The notes under the pieces were generated by a model. The model did not search any database and was not told where the DNA came from. It saw nothing but the letters and a program-made list of their open reading frames with translations. A program made the position numbers and the translations under genes. DNA of 5,122 bases from positions 1 through 5,122 of the forward strand of contig JALQVJ010000177.1 in NCBI GenBank assembly GCA_023260355.1. The letters run 5' to 3'. The DNA is from Burkholderiaceae bacterium. GTDB lineage: Bacteria > Pseudomonadota > Gammaproteobacteria > Burkholderiales > Burkholderiaceae_C. Shown piece by piece: positions 1 to 4,903 of the stretch (position 1 is the stretch's first letter; each line of letters starts with the position of its first letter).

Positions 1-468
1 GAACTGTTTGAAGCCATTGCACCGCTGGTGCGGTTGCGCGCCCGCAAGGAAAGCGTCGAGATTCGACAGGACATCGCACCGCACTGCCCATCGGTCTGGT
101 GTGACCGCACCATGATCGAACAGGTGTTACTCAACTTGGCGCGCAACGGCTTGCAAGCCATGCACGGCAGCGAGCCGCCGGTCAGCAGTGGCCTGCGGGT
201 GCTGAACCTGGCCGCTAGGCCATTGCCTGTCGAGCGACCCGGAGAACGGCTGTGGGTGGAGTTCAGTGTCGAAGACCATGGCCACGGCCTGTCCGCGGAA
301 GTCGAGCAGCAACTGTTCACACCGTTCTTCACGACCAAGGTCGAAGGCATGGGGCTGGGCTTGAGCCTGTGCCGCACGGTCGTCGAGCAGCATGGCGGGC
401 GGTTGCGATACCAGTCCGCCCAACCACTCGGTACACTTTTTGCGTTCACCCTACCCGTGACCCAATGA
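1..468 (+). CDS. Sensor histidine kinase, C-terminal catalytic (HATPase_c) part, 5' truncated by window edge
   Basis: The reading frame is already open at base 1 and ends at TGA 466-468, leaving 155 residues. They form the ATP-binding half of a sensor kinase. The N box is at residues 40-54 (IEQVLLNLARNGLQAM-type, with N45 and N49; N49 is the likely Mg2+ ligand). The G1 box is EDHGHGL at 91-97, the F box FTPFFTTK at 107-113, and the G2 box GMGLGLSLCRTVVEQHGG at 116-133. The dimerisation/His-phosphorylation domain and any sensor or membrane part lie upstream of the window. The boxes are of the FixL/NtrB/DctS kind. The gene overlaps the next one by ATGA, so the two are translated together and this kinase presumably phosphorylates that regulator. 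GTG at 28 is an internal codon, not the start. The signal sensed cannot be inferred. Confidence 0.93.
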   Translation, partial: ELFEAIAPLVRLRARKESVEIRQDIAPHCPSVWCDRTMIEQVLLNLARNGLQAMHGSEPPVSSGLRVLNLAARPLPVERPGERLWVEFSVEDHGHGLSAEVEQQLFTPFFTTKVEGMGLGLSLCRTVVEQHGGRLRYQSAQPLGTLFAFTLPVTQ

Positions 469-1148
469 CGCCAACCCCCTACCTACGCGACACCGGCACC
501 GTCTACCTGATCGACGATGACGACGGGGTTCGCACTGCCTTGGGTTGGTTGCTGCGTACACGGCGCCTGCTGAGCGAGCCATATTCGAGCGGCGACGCCT
601 TCTGGGCGCACATCAGCGGATGGCCGGCCGATGGCCCGACAAGTCCCTGCTGCGCGTTGCTCGACCTGCGCATGCCCGGCATGAATGGGATGGAGCTTTT
701 CGAGCGCTTGCGTGTTCTGCCCTGGTTTGCCGCAATGCCGGTCATCTTCCTGTCTGGTCACGCCGACCTGCCGCTGGCGGTCGATGCGGTTCGCCGGGGC
801 GCCTTCGACTTCTGCGAAAAACCGTTTTCTGGCAATGCGTTAATTAACCGGGTGGAAGAGGCGCTTGTGTGTTCACGCCAGTGGCTGGCACAACGCGCCA
901 ATCGTCGCGAACTTCTGGATCGCATCTCAACGCTGACGGAGCGTGAACATGACGTCATGCGTCTCATGGCTGAAGGACTGCCTAACAAGTTGATCGCCGA
1001 TCAACTGGCCATCAGCATCCGAACAGTGGAAGTACACCGAGCCAGAATCCAGGATAAATTGGGTGTGAAATCGGTGGTTGAGTTAGTACACTTGCTGCAT
1101 CGGATTGAAACCACTTCCGCATCAAAGCCCAGTCTGACTGCGCAATAA
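465..1148 (+). CDS. FixJ/DctR-like two-component response regulator (receiver + LuxR-type HTH)
   Basis: 227 residues, a normal FixJ-family length. I chose ATG 465 because it overlaps the kinase stop (ATGA) and places the receiver at the N-terminus; the frame is open further upstream but runs through the kinase gene. The receiver spans about 11-130: acidic pocket D17-D19 (VYLIDDDD), phosphoacceptor D67 in LLDLRMPGMNG, S97 in the switch position (IFLSGHAD) and K119 in EKPF. The output domain spans about 155-213: LTEREHDVMRLMAEG, then PNKLIADQLAISIRTVEVHR (173-192) as the DNA-recognition helix-turn-helix. The role is a phosphorylation-dependent transcription activator in the cytoplasm. Similar kinase/regulator pairs in Comamonadaceae are often named DctS/DctR (C4-dicarboxylate uptake), but no transporter gene is visible, so I leave the symbol empty. 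It ends at TAA 1146-1148, convergent with etfA. Confidence 0.93.
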   Translation: MTPTPYLRDTGTVYLIDDDDGVRTALGWLLRTRRLLSEPYSSGDAFWAHISGWPADGPTSPCCALLDLRMPGMNGMELFERLRVLPWFAAMPVIFLSGHADLPLAVDAVRRGAFDFCEKPFSGNALINRVEEALVCSRQWLAQRANRRELLDRISTLTEREHDVMRLMAEGLPNKLIADQLAISIRTVEVHRARIQDKLGVKSVVELVHLLHRIETTSASKPSLTAQ

Positions 1149-1382
1149 AATCATCCCATCGGAACATGGCTGGTGGCGTCTATTGCATAGCGTCTATTGG
1201 CTTCACCATGCCGCCTGTAGCTGGCGCAGCGAACATCCCTGGTTCCCGTGGCTGATGTAATCAGAATGATGGCGGTGAAGCAAAAGCGTTTGGGAGGATG
1301 AAGTTGTAAGCGAGGCATGCGTGGTCACGGTCATTGACCTGCTTCCTGGAAAAAGGCAATTTTGAGCCTACGAATCAAGTCA
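1149..1382. other. Gene-free spacer between convergent regulator and etfA
   Basis: 234 bp between the stop of the response regulator and the stop of etfA. I see no credible coding region, tRNA or strong intrinsic terminator. It holds a short direct repeat (1176-1199), a spaced 8-bp inverted repeat GCTTCACC (1200-1207) / GGTGAAGC (1274-1281), and a small GGTCA/TGACC inverted repeat (1323-1327 / 1335-1339) without a T-run. In many relatives an acyl-CoA dehydrogenase gene follows etfA; here none does within the window. Confidence 0.6.
1176..1199. repeat. Two direct copies of GCGTCTATTG, 14-bp period
   Basis: GCGTCTATTG occurs at 1176-1185 and again at 1190-1199, a 14-bp step, in the spacer after the response regulator. 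With only two short copies it may be chance or local slippage. I assign no function. Confidence 0.5.
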
Positions 1383-2318
1383 TCAAGGCAAAATCCTCAC
1401 CAACTCCGGCACAGCCGCAAACAAGTCGGCCTCCAGGCCATAGTCGGCCACCGAGAAGATCGGGGCCTCGGGGTCCTTGTTGATCGCCACGATCACCTTG
1501 GAATCCTTCATGCCGGCCAAGTGTTGAATGGCACCCGAGATGCCCGCCGCGATGTACAGCTGCGGCGCCACGATCTTGCCGGTCTGGCCGACTTGTAGGT
1601 CGTTCGGTGCGTAGCCCGCGTCCACCGCCGCGCGGCTCGCGCCGATGGCCGCGCCCAGCTTGTCGGCCAGCGGCGTCATGACTTCGTTGAACTTCTCGCT
1701 GCTGCCCAGCGCGCGGCCACCGGAGACGATGATCTTCGCGGCGGTCAGTTCGGGGCGGTCGTTCTTCGCAATCTCGCTGCCTTTGAATTCGCTCTTGCCG
1801 TCGCCCAATGCAGCCGTGGCGGCTTCCACTGCTGCGCTGCCACCCGTGGCCGCTGCCGGATCGAAGCCGGTCGTGCGCACCGTGACGACGTGTTTCGCGT
1901 CGGTGCTCTGCACGGTGGCAATGGCGTTGCCGGCGTAGATCGGGCGCTCGAAGGTGTCGGCGCTGATCACTTTGGTGATGTCGGAGAGCTGGCCCACGTC
2001 CAGCGTGGCGGCCACGCGCGGTGCCACGTTCTTGCCGCTGGCCGTCGCCGGGAACAGGATGTGGCTGTAGTCGCCGGCGATGGCCAACACCTGCGCTGCG
2101 ACGTTCTCGGCCAGGCCGTGTTCGAAGCCCGGCGCGTCGGCGTGGATGACTTTGGCGACGCCGGCGATGGCGGCAGCGGCTTTGGCGGCTTCACCGGCGT
2201 TGTGCCCCGCGATGAGCACGTGCACGTCACCCCCGCATTGGGCGGCGGCGGTCACGGTGTTGAGGGTGGCCGGCTTGATGCTGGCGTTGTCGTGTTCGGC
2301 AATAACGAGTACGGTCAT
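1383..2318 (-). CDS. etfA: Electron transfer flavoprotein subunit alpha
   Basis: 311 residues, the usual bacterial EtfA length, and intact. EtfA with EtfB forms a cytoplasmic FAD/AMP heterodimer that takes electrons from acyl-CoA and related dehydrogenases and passes them to ETF-ubiquinone oxidoreductase. The N-terminal domain (MTVLVIAEHDNASIKP..., 1 to about 185) is followed by the FAD domain: SGGRALGSSEKF (199-210), QVGQTGKIVAPQLYIAAGIS (242-261) and SGAIQHLAGMKDSKVIVAIN (261-280). Together the last two cover the EtfA family signature (LYIAAGISGAIQH...AINKD, 254-282). The ATG at 2318 has a good Shine-Dalgarno (GAGGAA, 2331-2326) that overlaps the etfB stop, so it was built for translation directly after etfB. 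Because etfB is broken in this copy, this EtfA has no partner encoded beside it. Confidence 0.97.
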   Translation of the reverse strand: MTVLVIAEHDNASIKPATLNTVTAAAQCGGDVHVLIAGHNAGEAAKAAAAIAGVAKVIHADAPGFEHGLAENVAAQVLAIAGDYSHILFPATASGKNVAPRVAATLDVGQLSDITKVISADTFERPIYAGNAIATVQSTDAKHVVTVRTTGFDPAAATGGSAAVEAATAALGDGKSEFKGSEIAKNDRPELTAAKIIVSGGRALGSSEKFNEVMTPLADKLGAAIGASRAAVDAGYAPNDLQVGQTGKIVAPQLYIAAGISGAIQHLAGMKDSKVIVAINKDPEAPIFSVADYGLEADLFAAVPELVRILP

Positions 2319-2325
2319 TTGTCGG

Positions 2326-2331
2326 TTCCTC
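2326..2331 (-). promoter_or_regulatory. etfA ribosome binding site overlapping the etfB stop
   Basis: On the minus strand GAGGAA lies 7 nt before the etfA ATG and shares bases with the TGA that ends the EtfB frame (2332-2330). The etfB-etfA gap is 11 nt. This is the normal translationally linked etfBA arrangement and shows that the EtfB tail is in its native place relative to etfA. Confidence 0.8.
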
Positions 2332-2563
2332 AGATCACTTTTGCTTCATTCTTGAGCTTGTCCACCAGGGCGGCGACGTCCGCCACCTTCACGCCTGCGC
2401 CACGCTTCGGTGGCTCGCTGACCTTCAAGGTCTTGATGCGCGGCTTCACATCCACACCGAGGTCTTCGGGTTTGACGATGTCCAGCGTCTTCTTCTTCGC
2501 CTTCATGATGTTGGGCAGCGTCACATAACGCGGCTCGTTCAAACGCAGGTCGGTGGTGATCAC
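2330..2563 (-). pseudogene. etfB: etfB 3' remnant (last ~77 codons)
   Basis: This is the EtfB part of the chimeric frame: [24 protein letters not shown], then [20 protein letters not shown] and [21 protein letters not shown] to the TGA at 2332-2330. EtfB is normally about 249 residues, so around 70% is missing. The loss includes the AMP-binding N-terminal domain and most of the EtfB signature, which ends at the 'PAVITT' stretch. The retained segment includes the TLPNIM loop, which in characterised ETFs contains the residue that docks to partner dehydrogenases. Its position 11 nt before etfA and its sequence match a native Comamonadaceae-type etfBA operon whose front has been replaced. An intact etfB would be expected elsewhere if the strain uses this ETF. 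Confidence 0.88.
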
Positions 2564-3316
2564 CCAAAGCAAAGAGTTGTCTCGCTTGCCGGTACCGGTT
2601 TCGACCACGTCGTAGACGGTGCGGGTCTTATGTGCATGAAGCTCGTCCACGCATCCGAAGTGGATGTTCAGACCGTCCAGGGTCGATCCCTCAGCCGATA
2701 AGGCTTCAAACTTTGAGCCTGAGGCCAGCACATGCATGTTGTGCGCGCCAACCTCCACCGAAAACCTGCGCCGAAATCCCGGACTGCGCCTGGCCATGGT
2801 CTGCGCATCGCCAAAGACGATCCGTGCCTGGTCTCTCGTGGTTGCCAGCGAATACACCTCGGCACCGCCTTCACGGTCGGCCGCTAGCATGTAAAGGGCT
2901 ACGGCCGAGGACAGGGTCGACTTCGCATTGCCCCGGGGCACCTCGATGTACGAACGCCGAAAGCGCCGCGTGCCATTGGGTTTGACCCATCCGAAAACCG
3001 TTGTCAGGATGAAGGCCTGCCAGGGCTCCAGGTGAATCGGCTCGCCTGCCAGCGGTCCTTTCACATGGGGTAACCGTTCGATGAACGCGCACAGGTTGTC
3101 AGCCGGTTGGAAGCCCCTGCCGTCCTTGTCCGTGAGCTTGGGGTTGAAAAGGTAGGGGCTGGCTTTTCCTTTGAACTTGGCGAGGTCATCCAGTTGTCGC
3201 TGGCAGGCCCGCTGCACCCAGCGGCAAGCCAGGATTTCCCCAGACACCACCTGCTCGGCGTACCGCTTGGCGCTCATCGCGTAGTCGCTAGCGCGATCCT
3301 TGGTTCGAGCGCTCAT
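2330..3316 (-). CDS. Chimeric ORF: phage terminase large subunit N-terminus fused in frame to EtfB C-terminus
   Basis: One uninterrupted frame of 328 codons from ATG 3316 (TTG at 3328 would add four residues; neither start has a clear Shine-Dalgarno). Residues 1 to about 251 match a Terminase_1-type large subunit, the ATP-driven DNA packaging motor. They carry [19 protein letters not shown] near 97, Walker A PRGNAKST (127-134, Lys132), the adenine-side SLATTRDQA region near 156, and Walker [10 protein letters not shown] (221-229, Asp224 and Glu225). NSLLWVITT then leads to the coupling motif, where a terminase would continue with Ala-Gly. Here it continues [20 protein letters not shown] and runs as EtfB to the end. 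The terminase nuclease domain (roughly the second half of a ~550-residue protein) is absent, so packaging activity is not expected. A stable or useful fusion product is unlikely. It could also be a chimeric read or assembly. Confidence 0.85.
   Translation of the reverse strand: MSARTKDRASDYAMSAKRYAEQVVSGEILACRWVQRACQRQLDDLAKFKGKASPYLFNPKLTDKDGRGFQPADNLCAFIERLPHVKGPLAGEPIHLEPWQAFILTTVFGWVKPNGTRRFRRSYIEVPRGNAKSTLSSAVALYMLAADREGGAEVYSLATTRDQARIVFGDAQTMARRSPGFRRRFSVEVGAHNMHVLASGSKFEALSAEGSTLDGLNIHFGCVDELHAHKTRTVYDVVETGTGKRDNSLLWVITTDLRLNEPRYVTLPNIMKAKKKTLDIVKPEDLGVDVKPRIKTLKVSEPPKRGAGVKVADVAALVDKLKNEAKVI
2551..2564. other. Phage-host junction on a palindromic microhomology
   Basis: The terminase-to-EtfB switch falls within about 13-14 bp that read GGTGATCACCACCG on the minus strand. 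This contains the perfect palindrome GGTGATCACC (2555-2564), coding (W)VITT. Both families encode V-I/V-T-T here (terminase WVITTAG, Etf[11 protein letters not shown]), so the exact crossover cannot be placed within it. No target-site duplication, IS end or integrase gene is visible. Confidence 0.7.
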
Positions 3317-3321
3317 CTGAT

Positions 3322-3350
3322 TTGACAAGTGATACCGTTATTGATACCAT
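3322..3350 (+). promoter_or_regulatory. Predicted sigma70 promoter of hicAB (extended -10)
   Basis: A consensus -35 TTGACA (3322-3327) is followed after exactly 17 nt by TACCAT (3345-3350; 4 of 6 to TATAAT), preceded by TGA (3342-3344) as an extended -10 TGn. The predicted transcription start, 7 nt after the -10, falls at about 3357, the A of the hicA ATG. The mRNA would then be leaderless or nearly so. The promoter also sits at the 5' end of the oppositely oriented terminase frame. Confidence 0.65.
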
Positions 3351-3353
3351 TTG
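3330..3353 (+). repeat. Tandem 12-bp repeat TGATACC-N5, candidate HicB operator
   Basis: TGATACCGTTAT (3330-3341) is followed directly by TGATACCATTTG (3342-3353); 9 of 12 positions agree and the 7-bp core TGATACC is identical. The copies lie in the promoter spacer and across the -10, about one helical turn apart, which suits side-by-side binding of ribbon-helix-helix dimers. HicB antitoxins commonly repress their own operon, so this is inferred to be the autoregulatory site. Confidence 0.55.
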
Positions 3354-3356
3354 GTG

Positions 3357-3599
3357 ATGAGCGGCACCGAAAAAATCCTTGAGCAGATGCGCAAAGCGCC
3401 CACCAACGTTCGCTTTGCCGATCTTCAAAAGGTGTGCGAGGCGTATTTTGGGAAGCCCAGGCAAAGCGGCAGCAGTCACGCTGTCTACAAGACACCCTGG
3501 CAGGGAGATCCGCGGGTAAATATTCAAAACGACAAAGGCAAGGCAAAGGCTTATCAGGTCCGGCAGGTGCTGCTGGCCATCGAACGTCTAGGAGCATAG
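3357..3599 (+). CDS. hicA: HicA-family toxin (mRNA interferase) of a type II toxin-antitoxin pair
   Basis: 80 residues from ATG 3357; TTG and GTG just upstream are in frame but have no better signal. HicA is a small double-stranded-RNA-binding-fold ribonuclease that cleaves mRNA when free of HicB. The hallmark is the glycine-serine-histidine turn, seen here as QSGSSHAVYKTP with catalytic-type His41. The C-terminal helix YQVRQVLLAIERL follows, in the position where family members have the final helix. The N-terminal MSGTEKILEQMRKAP is typical of the longer proteobacterial subgroup. Toxin comes first and antitoxin second, 2 nt apart, the classic hicAB order. There is no clear Shine-Dalgarno before the ATG, which fits the predicted start of transcription at or next to the start codon. 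It is transcribed opposite to the surrounding phage genes. Confidence 0.9.
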   Translation: MSGTEKILEQMRKAPTNVRFADLQKVCEAYFGKPRQSGSSHAVYKTPWQGDPRVNIQNDKGKAKAYQVRQVLLAIERLGA

Positions 3600-3601
3600 G
3601 C

Positions 3602-3925
3602 ATGAACATCAATCACTACACTTACCGCGTCACCTGGTCTGGCGAGGACAACGAGCACGTTGGGCTTTGCGCAGAATTTCCCTCGCTGTCCTGGCTCGCA
3701 CCCACCCCTGAAAAAGCGCTCTCGGGCATTCGCCGGGTGGTGGCCGATGCGGTGGCCGACATGGAGGCCTCGGGGGAGCCAGTTCCTGAAGCACTGGCAG
3801 AGAAAAAGTTCAGTGGTCGCTTCATGGTTCGCATTCCGTCATCGGTGCATAGGGCTTTGGCCACGGAGGCTGCCGAACAGGGTCTGAGCATCAATCGCCT
3901 GGTATCGGCCAAGCTGACGGCCTGA
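3602..3925 (+). CDS. hicB: HicB-family antitoxin with ribbon-helix-helix DNA-binding tail
   Basis: 107 residues. ATG 3602 follows the hicA stop by 2 nt and has a strong ribosome site AGGAG (3590-3594) inside the end of hicA, 7 nt upstream. Residues 1 to about 60 form the HicB partial-RNase-H-like domain: YRVTWSGEDNEHVGLCAEFP, then LSWLAPTPEKALSGIRRVV, which binds and blocks HicA. Residues 72-107 (GRFMVRIPSSVHRALATEAA, then EQGLSINRLVSAKLT) form an Arc/MetJ-type ribbon-helix-helix that should bind the operator upstream of hicA. Much better translation signals here than for hicA would favour excess antitoxin. The gene converges on terS with 22 bp between their stops. Confidence 0.92.
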   Translation: MNINHYTYRVTWSGEDNEHVGLCAEFPSLSWLAPTPEKALSGIRRVVADAVADMEASGEPVPEALAEKKFSGRFMVRIPSSVHRALATEAAEQGLSINRLVSAKLTA

Positions 3926-3931
3926 CTGACT

Positions 3932-3946
3932 GCGTGCAGCGCACGC
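3932..3946. terminator. Hairpin between convergent hicB and terS
   Basis: GCGTGC (3932-3937), loop AGC, GCACGC (3941-3946) is a perfect 6-bp GC-rich stem with a 3-nt loop, in the 22-bp gap between the hicB and terS stops. Its position suits a two-way transcription barrier. Neither strand has a following T-run, so classic intrinsic termination is uncertain. Confidence 0.4.
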
Positions 3947-3947
3947 C

Positions 3948-4451
3948 TTACCCGGCAATTTGCGCCCAGGGGTCCTCTACGTCCGAGACGGTGCTTTCTG
4001 CCGCGCCAAGTCGCGCGCGTGAGCTCGGCGTAAAGCCCAACTCCGCAGCCAACATAGTCATATCCTTGAGGTAGGCCCTGGCCGCCGTCGAGAACGGGTT
4101 GTGCATAACCGGGCGGTCTTTGGCGTCCAGACCTGCGAGTTTGGCCCCGCGCACTGGAATGACGTCGGACTTGGCCGCCAGCCTGATGTTGTATTCGTAG
4201 CGATAAGCCGCGTTACACCACGCCGCCAAAAGGTAGATGTCGAGTTTGCGCAGCAGGCCGCGCGGCGCATGCGCGATCGCGTGGTCCCAGTAAGGCTTGG
4301 CCTCATCGAGCAACATGCCTGGCGCGGCGTCTTCAGCCAGCGCCTCGGGCTGTTGCAACACAGATGCTTTGGCGTTGATGGGTCTTTTGCCCGGATTACC
4401 TTTTAGCAGTTTGAGTTCTATCGGCGCCGGTTTGCGCCCCCTTGTGGCCAT
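3948..4451 (-). CDS. terS: Phage terminase small subunit, P27 family
   Basis: 167 residues. The small terminase recognises the packaging site in phage DNA and loads the large subunit. The N-terminus ATRGRKPAPIELKLLKGNPG with following KRP (about 2-23) is the diagnostic basic stretch of the P27/Terminase_4 family. The middle is helical (LDEAKPYWDHAIAHAPRGLL, then KLDIYLLAAWCNAAYRYEYN) and the C-terminal FTPSSRARL (about 140-148) is also typical. The ATG at 4451 has a good ribosome site (AGAGGAAA) and overlaps the end of the preceding orf121 by 56 nt in another frame. The normal partner terL should follow within a few bases; here it starts about 630 bp on, after an antisense hicAB cassette. Length and motifs look intact. 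Confidence 0.92.
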   Translation of the reverse strand: MATRGRKPAPIELKLLKGNPGKRPINAKASVLQQPEALAEDAAPGMLLDEAKPYWDHAIAHAPRGLLRKLDIYLLAAWCNAAYRYEYNIRLAAKSDVIPVRGAKLAGLDAKDRPVMHNPFSTAARAYLKDMTMLAAELGFTPSSRARLGAAESTVSDVEDPWAQIAG

Positions 4452-4761
4452 GCTTTCCTCTTTCTATGGCGCGGTTTAACCACGTCAGTTCTTGCGCCCT
4501 CACGCCCACTCGGCCAATCAAGTCATCCCTCACCCGAATAAGGGCATCCTGGGTCAACCGCAAACGCATCCAATCTGAATCGGTCATGGCCAATACATCT
4601 TCGATGTCCGCAGCCATGCTTTTGAGGTCCGCATCTGTCACCTGCACCGACAGCCAGTCGGCATCGGTGACGGCCATCTGGGTCAACTCCGTCTCATCAA
4701 AGGTCGCGCCCAGCAGTTCATCGGCATCGGGCGACCCGCGGACAGCTTCATTTCCTATCAT
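4396..4761 (-). CDS. Hypothetical phage protein of 121 residues in the packaging module
   Basis: I do not recognise this family. The frame is open well upstream into the HNH gene, but ATG 4761 is the best start because a very strong Shine-Dalgarno, AAGGGGGAT (4773-4765), lies 4 nt before it. The protein is acidic in the first two thirds and basic at the end (GKHGHKGAQTGADRTQTAKR). A short element recurs three times: VTDADW (31-36), VTDADL (41-46) and MTDSDW (59-64). Predicted helices around 66-102 (RLRLTQDALIRVRDDLIGRV..., ELTWLNRAIERG) could form a coiled or helical-bundle segment. It lies between HNH and terS and overlaps the terS start by 56 nt, so it is probably co-translated with the terminase and may assist packaging or head assembly. 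That role is from position only. Confidence 0.7.
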   Translation of the reverse strand: MIGNEAVRGSPDADELLGATFDETELTQMAVTDADWLSVQVTDADLKSMAADIEDVLAMTDSDWMRLRLTQDALIRVRDDLIGRVGVRAQELTWLNRAIERGKHGHKGAQTGADRTQTAKR

Positions 4762-4800
4762 CAGATCCCCCTTGCTACTCAATGCTTGCCACCTCCGAAA

Positions 4801-4885
4801 TAGGGGGTCGTGAATTTCGCGGTCACAAAAATTTGGGCAGGCGCGCGCATCTGCGCCTCCCAACCGTAGAGATTCGACCCCCCTA
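4801..4885 (-). other. Nested inverted repeats between HNH gene and orf121: candidate cos/packaging site or structured leader
   Basis: Two inverted repeats are nested. The outer pairs TAGGGGGTCG (4801-4810) with CGACCCCCCTA (4875-4885): 10 bp with one bulged C, plus three more pairs (4813-4815 with 4872-4874) after a 2-nt bulge. The inner pairs TTGGGCAGGCGC (4833-4844) with GCGCCTCCCAA (4853-4863): 11 bp with one bulged C and an 8-nt loop. The whole 142-bp gap (4762-4903) lacks a gene. In cos-type siphoviruses with HNH next to P27-type terS, the cohesive-end site commonly lies in this interval, so packaging recognition is the leading guess. An RNA element controlling orf121/terS translation is the alternative. 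Confidence 0.5.
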
Positions 4886-4903
4886 CCTCGTGGGCAAGGG
4901 GGT

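Noticed and set aside
252..464. Upstream in-frame extension of the response regulator to ATG 252
   Set aside because: It would run through the kinase catalytic domain in another frame and add about 70 residues with no receiver-like content; ATG 465, overlapping the kinase stop, is the clear start.
840..847. TTAATTAA, an AT-rich 8-bp palindrome inside the response regulator
   Set aside because: It lies within well-conserved coding sequence (NALINRVEEAL) and has no neighbouring promoter or repeat structure.
1200..1281. GCTTCACC/GGTGAAGC inverted repeat as an IS remnant or terminator
   Set aside because: Only 8 bp with a 66-nt loop, no transposase fragment, no flanking duplication and no T-run.
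1890..2528. 212-codon open frame on the plus strand across etfA and the etfB tail
   Set aside because: Glycine/valine/alanine-rich shadow of GC-rich etf genes on the other strand; it ignores the phage-host junction and shows no domain.
2330..3316. Fusion as a natural functional two-domain protein
   Set aside because: The join cuts inside the conserved fold of both proteins (after the terminase ATPase core, inside the EtfB domain), so neither module is complete. A functional domain fusion would keep whole domains.
3317..3328. TTG 3328 as the terminase start
   Set aside because: It adds only four residues and has no ribosome site; ATG 3316 is preferred, though neither start has a clear Shine-Dalgarno and the choice is weak.
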